The notes under the pieces are model-generated. The model saw only the letters and a program-made list of their open reading frames with translations. It ran no database searches and was not told where the DNA came from. The translations under genes were made by a program, and so were the position numbers. A stretch of 64,000 nucleotides of DNA from JBMNIZ01 sp050951405 (GTDB taxonomy: Bacteria > Bacillota > DULZ01), in the NCBI GenBank assembly GCA_050951405.1, contig JBMNIZ010000012.1, forward strand, positions 230,319-294,318, written 5' to 3'. Positions within the stretch are counted from its first letter, which is position 1; each line of letters opens with the position of its first letter. Shown here one piece after another: positions 17,905 through 25,781 of the stretch.

Positions 17905-18710
17905 GCTACCCAAGTGTTTATGCCTGCAATCTCTTGACCGCCGGATTTCTTAACCTTTTTGCCAAGCAAAACACATTCTTTGCCGCCTTTTATGACCGGC
18001 TTGCCTTTGTATAAAGTCTGTGTGACCCTGTGGTAATAGTCATTTTTGACCCACGTTGGAACTTCCACACTGCCGGGGTAGTAATTCTTTACACTGACCT
18101 TAAACTCCACCATATCTCCAATTCCAATATCAGTATTGGTATCTGTACTGTTCTCCAGCGCTTTTTTTACTGCTTTACGGAAAGTGTCCATATTCTCCCC
18201 ATGCTTGGGAAACCAGTGCATCACATCAGCATGGTTGCTGGCAATACCGAGCTTATATCCCTCGGAGTGGCAGATGATGTCATTTTCATTAAGGCTGTAC
18301 TTCTTGCAGAGCATAACGCAGAGTTCAACGGCGTTCTGCCATGCTTTGCGGAAATAATCTTCTTGCTTTGCTGCATCATAACCCACCATTACCGACCCGG
18401 ATTTATACGAAAACCCAGCAGGCTCACAGATTTCAAAGCCAATATGGGTATTGTTGGCTGCTCCTCCCGCATGCCACCCGCGATGATCCCAAGGCAGGTA
18501 TTGCCAAACCTCTTTATCGTCTACAAAAGCGTGAACACATACCTGCCTATTTATTTCGCCGGCCTTGTAAGATTTGTTCCAACGGGAAAACCACTCAGCC
18601 GCCATTACACCCGGCACAGCCGTCGAATGTACCATGATTCCTTTAGGCGTGATTTTGCGGCCTGCTGTATAGCAATCGTTTCGCGTCATGTATTTAGTAA
18701 AAAGCTTCAT
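17874..18710 (-). CDS. N-acetylmuramoyl-L-alanine amidase (phage endolysin), 3' end replaced by IS30
   Basis: Amidase_2 type zinc amidase that cuts peptidoglycan at phage lysis. GIMVHSTAVPG carries the first His; further family segments are HAFVDDKEVWQYLPWDHRGWHAGG, THIGFEICE and DIICHSEGYKLGIASNHADVMHWFP. A C-terminal SH3-like part follows (about residues 200-270). The native frame runs to the IS30 junction at 17905 (GINTWVAVS); the last residues CKINCRI are IS-encoded, so only a short native tail is lost. Activity could survive. The start overlaps the holin stop (ATGA). Confidence 0.88.
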   Translation of the reverse strand: MKLFTKYMTRNDCYTAGRKITPKGIMVHSTAVPGVMAAEWFSRWNKSYKAGEINRQVCVHAFVDDKEVWQYLPWDHRGWHAGGAANNTHIGFEICEPAGFSYKSGSVMVGYDAAKQEDYFRKAWQNAVELCVMLCKKYSLNENDIICHSEGYKLGIASNHADVMHWFPKHGENMDTFRKAVKKALENSTDTNTDIGIGDMVEFKVSVKNYYPGSVEVPTWVKNDYYHRVTQTLYKGKPVIKGGKECVLLGKKVKKSGGQEIAGINTWVAVSCKINCRI

Positions 18711-19126
18711 TTCTTTTCATCCTCCTCATTTGAGCGGCCATGCAGTTGTTCCAACGCGTTCTTCAGCTTTTCAGGAATGGGCAGTCCTATATGTGCTGCA
18801 TTTTCAAGAATTGAAATGCCCTCGTTACTCAGGTAAAAGAAAATCACCGCTGTCCGGATTGCCCCGCCGTTGCCGAGCACCTGGCTGTCGATGATGTGTC
18901 CCACACCCACAAGTACAAAAATAAGTACCTTCTTAAAGATGCCCTTGGCTCCGACTTCACTCGAAAGCTTTCTGTCTACAATGGCACACATCACACCGGT
19001 CACATAGTCAATGGCCACAAAAGCGATGAGCGCATATAAAAATCCATCCAGCCCTCCAAGAAACCAGCCAAGAAATCCGCCAATAGCAGTAAAAACCGCC
19101 TGTACCCAGTTCCATACCGTTTTCAT
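18707..19126 (-). CDS. Phage holin (holin_4 / toxin-secretion type)
   Basis: 139 residues with three or four hydrophobic segments (VFTAIGGFLGWFLGGLDGFLYALIAFVAIDYVTGVMCAI, then KVLIFVLVGVGHIID and AVIFFYLSNEGISILEN) and a charged tail (EEDEKK). The segment FVAIDYVTGVMCA is typical of this holin family. It would form membrane lesions that release the amidase encoded immediately downstream with a 4-base overlap. Confidence 0.9.
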   Translation of the reverse strand: MKTVWNWVQAVFTAIGGFLGWFLGGLDGFLYALIAFVAIDYVTGVMCAIVDRKLSSEVGAKGIFKKVLIFVLVGVGHIIDSQVLGNGGAIRTAVIFFYLSNEGISILENAAHIGLPIPEKLKNALEQLHGRSNEEDEKK

Positions 19127-19162
19127 TGTCTTAACCCTCCGTTCAACTTGAATTTTGCATAT

Positions 19163-19193
19163 AAAAAAGCGCCCTGCCTTAAAGCAAAGCGCT
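19163..19193 (-). terminator. Terminator between the GH18 tail gene and the holin gene
   Basis: Minus-strand hairpin with arms AGCGCTTTGC and GCAGGGCGCT around TTTAAG, followed by TTTTTT. It separates tail and lysis genes, so lysis may need antitermination or its own promoter. Confidence 0.65.
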
Positions 19194-19212
19194 GAAAATT
19201 AAAACTTCTAAT

Positions 19213-21681
19213 CTATATTTGCTTCGGAAGCGCCTCCCACAGCCGCATATCCTCCTGCCCAAGCGACCAGATGGCTATACCTCGCAGTCTCCATCGATAA
19301 GCCGCTTCGTTTGCCCAGTAAACAAGGCTGTCCACATCCTGATAATACAGAATAGAAAAACCATCTGCATCTCCGAGGAAGAGACGGGATATCCAGATAT
19401 TGATGTCTTTTGGTATAATTTTTACTTCATAGTCATTACCGCAGGAAAGCGTCAAAAGCTGCGAGTGAAAAAAATCATAGTCCATCGAAATGTCCTCATT
19501 GCGAGTTGCCGATTCCTCCACATCGCTATTTACTGAAAACACCTGAAATTCATCATCCCACGTGACACCAGTGCGAGCAAGCCTGCCAAAGCTGGTTATA
19601 TTTCCATCCGGAAGTTCCACATCAAAACGCTCGTATGGTTCATATACCCATGCATCGCCCAGTCGCAGCAGCTCGCATACCGTCCGGTTGTCCGAGCAGT
19701 AACCTACATAACCACTACCACCGGTTACATTCACTGTGAAGCGCAGGGTTGAAGCTGCACCTGAATATACTCTTACCTTATTGCCGCGTTTTCGCATTTC
19801 TATAGTATACATATTCGGATTAGCACGAAGATCGGCATCTGCAGTTTTTGAGAAACTGGTGGAATAGCTACCAAGCAAGGAATTACCTTGATAAAGCTCG
19901 ACTCTTTGCGTGTCATAATTTAAGCAGCAGAAAATATCTCCAAGGAACACCCCAGCCCGTCCACTGCTATTTTGAGGGAAAGCCAGCCTTGCCCGGATAT
20001 GAATATCGGAAAACCCGTCGTATTTCCATGCAAGTTTGCCATATCCCTCGAGCTGGGAATATGGGCGACTTTCTGTGCTGTCTGGGTTCTGCCAAACATC
20101 CCATTCGCCATCCAGCACAGTCCAGTAATTTTCAGGCAGGATGTTCCTGTCCCGAAAATCCTCATACCAAATAAGCGCCGAGTCGGGTTTTCTTCGCAAC
20201 ATTTCAAAGGTCAGTTTAAAACCTCGATCCGGCTCAACCATCACACCATTTACATCCTTGAACCGACGAGGAGAGAGCATAAAGCTGGCTTCACCGGCAA
20301 AGGGATACTCCGAAAATCCACTGCAAACCCTAAAACCGTAAAACTGGACTCCCGGCACACCACCGCTTATGCTGACAGCATGCGTTCCCTCTTGGAGAAA
20401 TACACCTTTTGCAAGTGTCAACCAGCAAACTCTTCTCCAGTATGGCCACCATAAACGGTTCTCGCTGAAAGTCTTTGATTCACCATCAAGGGAAACGATA
20501 ATCGCATTTTTGTCCCAGTAAGGAAAGCAAAGCTGTACTGCAATATCGTAATATCCCGCTTCTCTTATCTCAAAACGGTACTCTGCTGACGCCTGGTCAT
20601 CTCCAAGTGAGGCCATCTCATCAGTAATAATGACATTTCCTTCGTATTCATCCGGAACTCCGTTCCTGTCAATATAAATGGTTCCGAACTCCGCTTTCTG
20701 CTCCTTGCCATAGCTTGTCAAATATCTTCGCCTGTTATAAACCCCTTTTAGCAGCGGATATTCCCAGGATATAGCATCCCACCCTTCCATATAGTCATAT
20801 ACATGAGGAAGAGCCCAAGGTACTTTGTTATAGTCATCCCAGTAAGCCACAATTGGAATAAACGGCTGGGGCGGTGCATCGCCTGTGAAATTGTAAACCC
20901 CAGTCATCCAGTATTTTGCCGCATAGTAGGTATTAGACACTCCTCGATAGGTTATTCCAAGGTTTTCAGGTGTATCATGAATCCTCCAGTTCCAGCCATA
21001 AGCAGGCAACCCCATGAATATCTTGTCGGGTGACATAACGGAAACAGCATAATCATATATGCCCTCAAGCCAGTCACGAGGAGATACTGGGCCGGGAGCA
21101 GAGCCCGCCCATGCCATGCCATAGCTCATGATGGCGGCGGTATCGCAATAGTCGTTAAGATCGGCATAAACACACCAGTTTTCACCGCCCACCGAGCCTT
21201 GAACGCCGGTCATACCCGGCAGGCAGATGTTGACAAGCTTTGTTGCATCATAAGACTTAACTGTATTATATATATCCCTAAATAAAGCATTCGCCGCATC
21301 CTTGTTTTCATAACCGCCACCGCGCTCAAGGTCAATATCTACCCCAGCGCACCATGGGTACTTGTTCATGATTCGGATGATTTCAGTAAGAAACTTATCC
21401 TTTGCACCGTTTTCGTTGTTGCGAAGTGCAGTAAAAATATTGGCTATTCCATGATTCATAATTGTGAGCAGCCACTTAATATGAGGCCATTTCTGAATAT
21501 ACGGTAGCATGCTGCTGATGCTGGTACCGGTTTCAGTAATTGTGCCTGTTTCGTCAACCTCAAAAGTAAAAATGCCTACCGTATCAAAGCGGTCGCCGTA
21601 GTCTCTAAGCGCCTCATACATTCGGGCATTACCCATAAAACTCCACACCATGCACCGCTTACCTTTTAAAAAATCCCTCAC
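19213..21681 (-). CDS. Tail-associated GH18-like glycosidase
   Basis: 822 residues. The N-terminal half (about 1-330) is a glycoside hydrolase family 18-like barrel: WCAGVDIDLERGG matches DGxDxDxE with the catalytic Glu, and AAIMSYGMAW and GLPAYGWNW are further family segments. The middle has a carbohydrate-binding-like jelly roll (EYRFEIREAGYYDIAVQLCF) and a LamG/DUF1080-like part (WYEDFRDRNILPENYWTVLDGEWDVW). The end RGIAIWSLGQEDMRLWEALP again resembles a GH18 C-terminus. Probably a tail-fibre or tail-tip enzyme that digests cell-wall glycan on entry. GTG start overlaps the previous stop (GTGA). Confidence 0.8.
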   Translation of the reverse strand: MRDFLKGKRCMVWSFMGNARMYEALRDYGDRFDTVGIFTFEVDETGTITETGTSISSMLPYIQKWPHIKWLLTIMNHGIANIFTALRNNENGAKDKFLTEIIRIMNKYPWCAGVDIDLERGGGYENKDAANALFRDIYNTVKSYDATKLVNICLPGMTGVQGSVGGENWCVYADLNDYCDTAAIMSYGMAWAGSAPGPVSPRDWLEGIYDYAVSVMSPDKIFMGLPAYGWNWRIHDTPENLGITYRGVSNTYYAAKYWMTGVYNFTGDAPPQPFIPIVAYWDDYNKVPWALPHVYDYMEGWDAISWEYPLLKGVYNRRRYLTSYGKEQKAEFGTIYIDRNGVPDEYEGNVIITDEMASLGDDQASAEYRFEIREAGYYDIAVQLCFPYWDKNAIIVSLDGESKTFSENRLWWPYWRRVCWLTLAKGVFLQEGTHAVSISGGVPGVQFYGFRVCSGFSEYPFAGEASFMLSPRRFKDVNGVMVEPDRGFKLTFEMLRRKPDSALIWYEDFRDRNILPENYWTVLDGEWDVWQNPDSTESRPYSQLEGYGKLAWKYDGFSDIHIRARLAFPQNSSGRAGVFLGDIFCCLNYDTQRVELYQGNSLLGSYSTSFSKTADADLRANPNMYTIEMRKRGNKVRVYSGAASTLRFTVNVTGGSGYVGYCSDNRTVCELLRLGDAWVYEPYERFDVELPDGNITSFGRLARTGVTWDDEFQVFSVNSDVEESATRNEDISMDYDFFHSQLLTLSCGNDYEVKIIPKDINIWISRLFLGDADGFSILYYQDVDSLVYWANEAAYRWRLRGIAIWSLGQEDMRLWEALPKQI

Positions 21682-22262
21682 AACCGGTCACCGCCTTCCT
21701 GCATCTCCTGAAATTCAAAGAGCACCCGCGCCGATTTTCTCTCTTCCAGCTTCACCATATGTTTGCTGTCCCATGCCGCAGAATATTGATAAAACCCATC
21801 CTTAGGAGTCTGACTTCCGTTTTTTAGGCATTGGCGGGTGGAAGCCTTGAGTGTCAGCTCATCGCCTGCGTTAACCGGGTCAAGAAACCTTACCTTATGC
21901 GCGCCCATACCTTGGGACATTTCAATACTTCCTGCGGCCATATCCTGTATAGGATAGATATAGCAGTCAAGACCAGCAGAAGTTTTACCCAGGTTGAATA
22001 AAATTACAGTCTCCGCTGTTCGCACCACACCGTTATAATGCCGGGGCGGAACTGGCTGCCCGTTTTCCTGCATTTTCGTTAGCATTTTGCTCGTGTGGAC
22101 GGTATAGCCTGTCAACTGATCTCCATCCTGAAGCTGCATGTCGGTGAAATAGATTATTCCGGTACAGTCGGAAATCTTGAGAATCACAGTAACGCCCACC
22201 ACATGTTTATTGCTTTTTAGTTGTATGGTTTCTGTAAATCTTGAAAACTGCATCCATTTCAC
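21678..22262 (-). CDS. Phage tail-associated protein of unknown function
   Basis: 194 residues. I do not recognise the family. Its segment GVTVILKISDCTGIIYFTDMQLQDGDQLTGY is clearly related to the neighbouring 64-residue protein (IRLCVTDCTGTVYFTDLLLQGG), so the two are partial paralogues. The rest (VRFLDPVNAGDELTLKAS) looks like a beta-rich baseplate or fibre accessory protein. It lies between the tail endopeptidase-like gene and the GH18 gene, overlapping the latter, so it is probably a tail-tip component. Confidence 0.6.
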   Translation of the reverse strand: MKWMQFSRFTETIQLKSNKHVVGVTVILKISDCTGIIYFTDMQLQDGDQLTGYTVHTSKMLTKMQENGQPVPPRHYNGVVRTAETVILFNLGKTSAGLDCYIYPIQDMAAGSIEMSQGMGAHKVRFLDPVNAGDELTLKASTRQCLKNGSQTPKDGFYQYSAAWDSKHMVKLEERKSARVLFEFQEMQEGGDRL

Positions 22263-22457
22263 CTACCCGTCTAATGTCCACTGAATTTCGCATACATGCC
22301 CGATCCATCCAGTGGAAACCGAACCGCCCTGAAGCAATAAGTCTGTAAAGTACACTGTGCCGGTGCAGTCAGTGACGCACAGCCTGATGGTGATAGATTT
22401 GACTCTGCTGATACTTTTCGGAGAAATACTGTGTGCAATCTGATTGAAATATGCCAT
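22263..22457 (-). CDS. Small phage tail-associated protein
   Basis: 64 residues starting MAYFNQIAHSISPKSISRVKS, with GAGGGTGATG upstream. The core IRLCVTDCTGTVYFTDLLLQGG repeats the pattern in the next gene. It ends at base 22263 and the next gene starts at 22262, so the two sit edge to edge. No known family recognised. Confidence 0.6.
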   Translation of the reverse strand: MAYFNQIAHSISPKSISRVKSITIRLCVTDCTGTVYFTDLLLQGGSVSTGWIGHVCEIQWTLDG

Positions 22458-22467
22458 ATCATCACCC

Positions 22468-24990
22468 TCAAATCAGGTCTATAAATCTTGTTTCTGTTGT
22501 ACCGTCCTCGTATTCAATGACTATCTCAACACCAACTTGGCCGTTTTCGCCCTTTTCAAGGTTTTCGGAAGCAATCTGCGCTGAAAATGTATAACTTTTA
22601 CGTGTTGCTGGGTATACCGTCTGTGATAGACTCTTTGTCATACCAGGTACACCGACAGCCTTGAAGGAAGCAGTTCCCGAAACACCATTTTCAGTATCCA
22701 CTTCAAAACCGGAATTTACCCAGTAGGCAAAACCATCATCCGCCCTGGAATTGCGCAGATGGTTGAATGGTACCATATCTTTAATTTCCTGACGGTTTAT
22801 CAACTCTGCTGAGGACAGCGCATCCGCTGCCTTGTCCCACTGTGCTGAAGAATCTCCGAGTTCCCGTAATTTGGTAGAAAGCTCTATTACTGTTTTCCAA
22901 GGCTCCTGCAAGTTGTACTGCCTTCGCACAACACGTGTCTTTACCAAAAGGCCTAGTTCTTTATCGTCCACTGTAACAATATCACCCAGTTTCCATGCTT
23001 CGTGCTCATAACCGGTCAGCGCAGATAAATCCATAGCAGACAGCACATATGACACGCGAGGCTTCGAATATTCTGCAAGCCGCATTTTTGCATATTCCAG
23101 CATCTGATATGGATTCGTAAACGACGAACAATCAAGCGTTGACACCCTCACTTCACTGGAAAAAGTGTAATCTTCCACGTATTCATTCCCTCCATTAATT
23201 GAAGCGAAGGTCATTCCGTCCTTTCCATAAGCATAGAGCCTTGTCACTAATTCGCGTGTATCGACTACCCGCTGAATACTTTTCAAGTTCTTTCTATATG
23301 AAAAAAGCGCTCCGCTGTCGGTACCGCTAAAAGTCAAAAGGTGTACCTGGCGGTTGGCGCTGTCAAACACCAGATCGCCGCCATAAATATTCTGTACGGC
23401 GCGAAGGATGGATAAGGCATTTTTTTCTGTACACTGCCATGTCCGTTTCGTAGTGACAGTAACATTTCCTACTGTCCAACCTGTACCCAAAAGTGCATAT
23501 TGCATCGGAACATCTGCAGTATCTGCATTGAATTCTCTAGGTTCTTTTTCCGCACTGAAAGACAGATCGTAAAACACCGCTTCAGCATATACTTGCGTAA
23601 TAACACGCCCATCTTCGCTTTTATTGTCCGTCAAGGTACGGATCCGGTAAATGTCATTTACGATCTGCACCTGCTTTTCATTTTCCAGTGCGCTTCTTTT
23701 TGGATCATGGAACGGAAGTTTGAATTCCAGCGTGTCCGCACCGTTCACCTCGCCAGTGACAATGATATCAAAGGCATTTTCAAGAACAGCTTCCCATGCT
23801 CCGTTTTTGTCCAAAACTACAGGACGGGCAAAGCCTAACTTCTCATAAGGCGCTTTCGGTATATCATGAAGCTGTATTTCCAGCAGTTTTGGCGTCTTCA
23901 ACGGATCGCTGCTGGTAAGGGTAACCCGGAACCTTATATATTGCCGATTTGGCGATTGAAGCTCACCGCTGGTTCCCACAGCCTGCCATGCCGACCATTC
24001 TTCAAGATCATCGCTTGTGCTGGTCTCTACTAAAGACACTGACGTAACACCTGCAGTGTATTCGCTTGTGACAGCTACACGACCACTGCCCGATAAAGCA
24101 CATGGAACCGCCCTTGTATAAAGTACGCCACTTGCAGGATACTCGCCATCTGTTGCTTTTAGGGTGACTGCGCCAGGCTCTGTCAAAGCATCTACATCCG
24201 AAGCCGCATCCCCACCGTTTGCATGTAAAGACGACTTAAAATACAACAGCAAATCGTCTGCTGTAAGCTGTGAGTCCGTTTCCAGAAACCAGTCGTCGAA
24301 GCCTCCGGCATAGTAGTAGGTATTTGCATGCATCCCCATAATAATGTCTGCTATACATTCCCGGTTCAACTCCCCCGAAAAGGAACGCACAGGCGACACC
24401 CAGATTGCCCCGTCGCTGCGATCGCATATGATGTTCTGCACCTTTTTGTTGCTTACTTCAATGATGGAGGCGATAAAATACCAGCCGCCGTTTTTCAAGG
24501 TAATGGTAGCTGTTTCACTCTGGTCGTAGATTAGTGTGCCGGAGGAGTTATACAACATCAGCCTAAGTCTTCCTTGATAAAGCGAAACATAAAAAATTGG
24601 CTGACCGGGTCCTTGGCGGGTATTGAATATGGGTATATATGTCTGGCCGACCGAATAGGTGGTAGGATTAATCCAACCGCCTACAACAATCTTTTCACCC
24701 AGATTGCTAAAGAAACTCCCATCATTTTCTGCTATAAGATGGGTCTTTTCAGAAGTCGGATTAACAATATTTTGCCTAAAGTATCTTCCGAATCTTCCAG
24801 CAATAAGGTTTGCTGATGTACCTGACCAGCCGGAGATGGTAAAATGTCTGCCATGTCCCGATGAATCCATAAGCTGAAGATTTTCGTCTGGTGTTTTTTC
24901 ATTAAATCGCCATAAAGCAGACGTCCTTGATGTTACAGGAAACTCACCGGTAAAATCCTCTTGGCTCGTTAGAATTGATTTTATCGCCAT
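22468..24990 (-). CDS. Phage tail protein: LamG-like domain plus endopeptidase-tail domain
   Basis: 840 residues. The N-terminus (about 20-250) looks like a LamG/concanavalin fold (ALWRFNEKTPDENLQLMDSSGHGRHF, FFSNLGEKIVVGGWINP, GGFDDWFLETD). The middle (about 390-740) is a prophage endopeptidase-tail/Gp18-type domain: VVLDKNGAWEAVLENAFDI, NDIYRIRTLTDNK, LLTFSGTDSG. The C-terminal about 100 residues resemble a carbohydrate-binding fold (RNSRADDGFAYWVNSGFEVD). Such proteins sit at the siphovirus tail tip after Dit and bind or open the envelope. The order TMP, Dit, this gene is the usual one. Confidence 0.8.
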   Translation of the reverse strand: MAIKSILTSQEDFTGEFPVTSRTSALWRFNEKTPDENLQLMDSSGHGRHFTISGWSGTSANLIAGRFGRYFRQNIVNPTSEKTHLIAENDGSFFSNLGEKIVVGGWINPTTYSVGQTYIPIFNTRQGPGQPIFYVSLYQGRLRLMLYNSSGTLIYDQSETATITLKNGGWYFIASIIEVSNKKVQNIICDRSDGAIWVSPVRSFSGELNRECIADIIMGMHANTYYYAGGFDDWFLETDSQLTADDLLLYFKSSLHANGGDAASDVDALTEPGAVTLKATDGEYPASGVLYTRAVPCALSGSGRVAVTSEYTAGVTSVSLVETSTSDDLEEWSAWQAVGTSGELQSPNRQYIRFRVTLTSSDPLKTPKLLEIQLHDIPKAPYEKLGFARPVVLDKNGAWEAVLENAFDIIVTGEVNGADTLEFKLPFHDPKRSALENEKQVQIVNDIYRIRTLTDNKSEDGRVITQVYAEAVFYDLSFSAEKEPREFNADTADVPMQYALLGTGWTVGNVTVTTKRTWQCTEKNALSILRAVQNIYGGDLVFDSANRQVHLLTFSGTDSGALFSYRKNLKSIQRVVDTRELVTRLYAYGKDGMTFASINGGNEYVEDYTFSSEVRVSTLDCSSFTNPYQMLEYAKMRLAEYSKPRVSYVLSAMDLSALTGYEHEAWKLGDIVTVDDKELGLLVKTRVVRRQYNLQEPWKTVIELSTKLRELGDSSAQWDKAADALSSAELINRQEIKDMVPFNHLRNSRADDGFAYWVNSGFEVDTENGVSGTASFKAVGVPGMTKSLSQTVYPATRKSYTFSAQIASENLEKGENGQVGVEIVIEYEDGTTETRFIDLI

Positions 24991-24994
24991 GTTA

Positions 24995-25768
24995 TCACCT
25001 CCATCTGCTTTTTGCCTGTATTTTTAACTCGGTAAATGTCGCATTTTCTGCGGCAATCTCAATATGATTAACACCTTTTCTGAGAATCGGAAAATTCAGA
25101 TCCTGCAAGCTGGGAAGGCCATTTCTCAAGGTTCCGCCTGTTTCATCAATAACCTTAGCTGTTACCATGCCGGAGTCGACAATCAGAGTTTCACCTTCAG
25201 ATAATGAGCCAACAATTCTCAATTCCTCGCCGTTCGTAATAAGCGAAATATAGCTTGATGAGGACGTTGATATCAAACCCTTCAAGAGATAAACCGGATT
25301 GGAATCCGCATTTCCTTTAACCCTCTCCAGCTCATGAAGACCTGTTTCAGAAAGAACAAATACCTCATCTTCCAACGCGTAAGCATACGGGTCGGGACAA
25401 ACAAACCGAAGTTCAAAGCTGCCCGCTGTCCGCAGTAACCGCTCACAGTCAACCGCTTCTGATAAGCGAGCCATGAAATATCGGTCGGGCAAATCATCTA
25501 TAACAAGTTGTTTAAGCCCGTTTTCCGGATTTAACCATTCAGCAACATTATCAAGAACCGATACAAGCTCAGCAAAACTGCGCTGGGGAAGCACACTACA
25601 GCTAATTATTATGTTTCGTTCTGATACGTCGCAGCCAAAATCTGCAATACCTGCTTTGCCCGGCACAGTTTCAAAGGAATTGCGCAGGGCAGGGGAGACC
25701 TGCCATTTGGTAAGTCTTGCTCGTATTTTCATACTTTGCGACGATATTCCATTGTAGATAAATCCCAT
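24995..25768 (-). CDS. Distal tail protein (Dit-like, phage tail family)
   Basis: 257 residues starting MGFIYNGISSQSMKIRARLTKWQVSP, the typical opening of Siphovirus Dit / phage_tail family proteins, followed by SERNIIISCSVLPQRSFAELVSVLDNVAEWLNP and FELRFVCPDPYAYAL. The C-terminal part is a jelly-roll-like segment. It forms the hexameric hub at the tail tip, linking tape measure and tail-spike proteins. It is placed between the tape-measure gene (14 bases upstream) and the tail-tip gene. Confidence 0.85.
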   Translation of the reverse strand: MGFIYNGISSQSMKIRARLTKWQVSPALRNSFETVPGKAGIADFGCDVSERNIIISCSVLPQRSFAELVSVLDNVAEWLNPENGLKQLVIDDLPDRYFMARLSEAVDCERLLRTAGSFELRFVCPDPYAYALEDEVFVLSETGLHELERVKGNADSNPVYLLKGLISTSSSSYISLITNGEELRIVGSLSEGETLIVDSGMVTAKVIDETGGTLRNGLPSLQDLNFPILRKGVNHIEIAAENATFTELKIQAKSRWR

Positions 25769-25781
25769 ATGCTTCCCTCCA

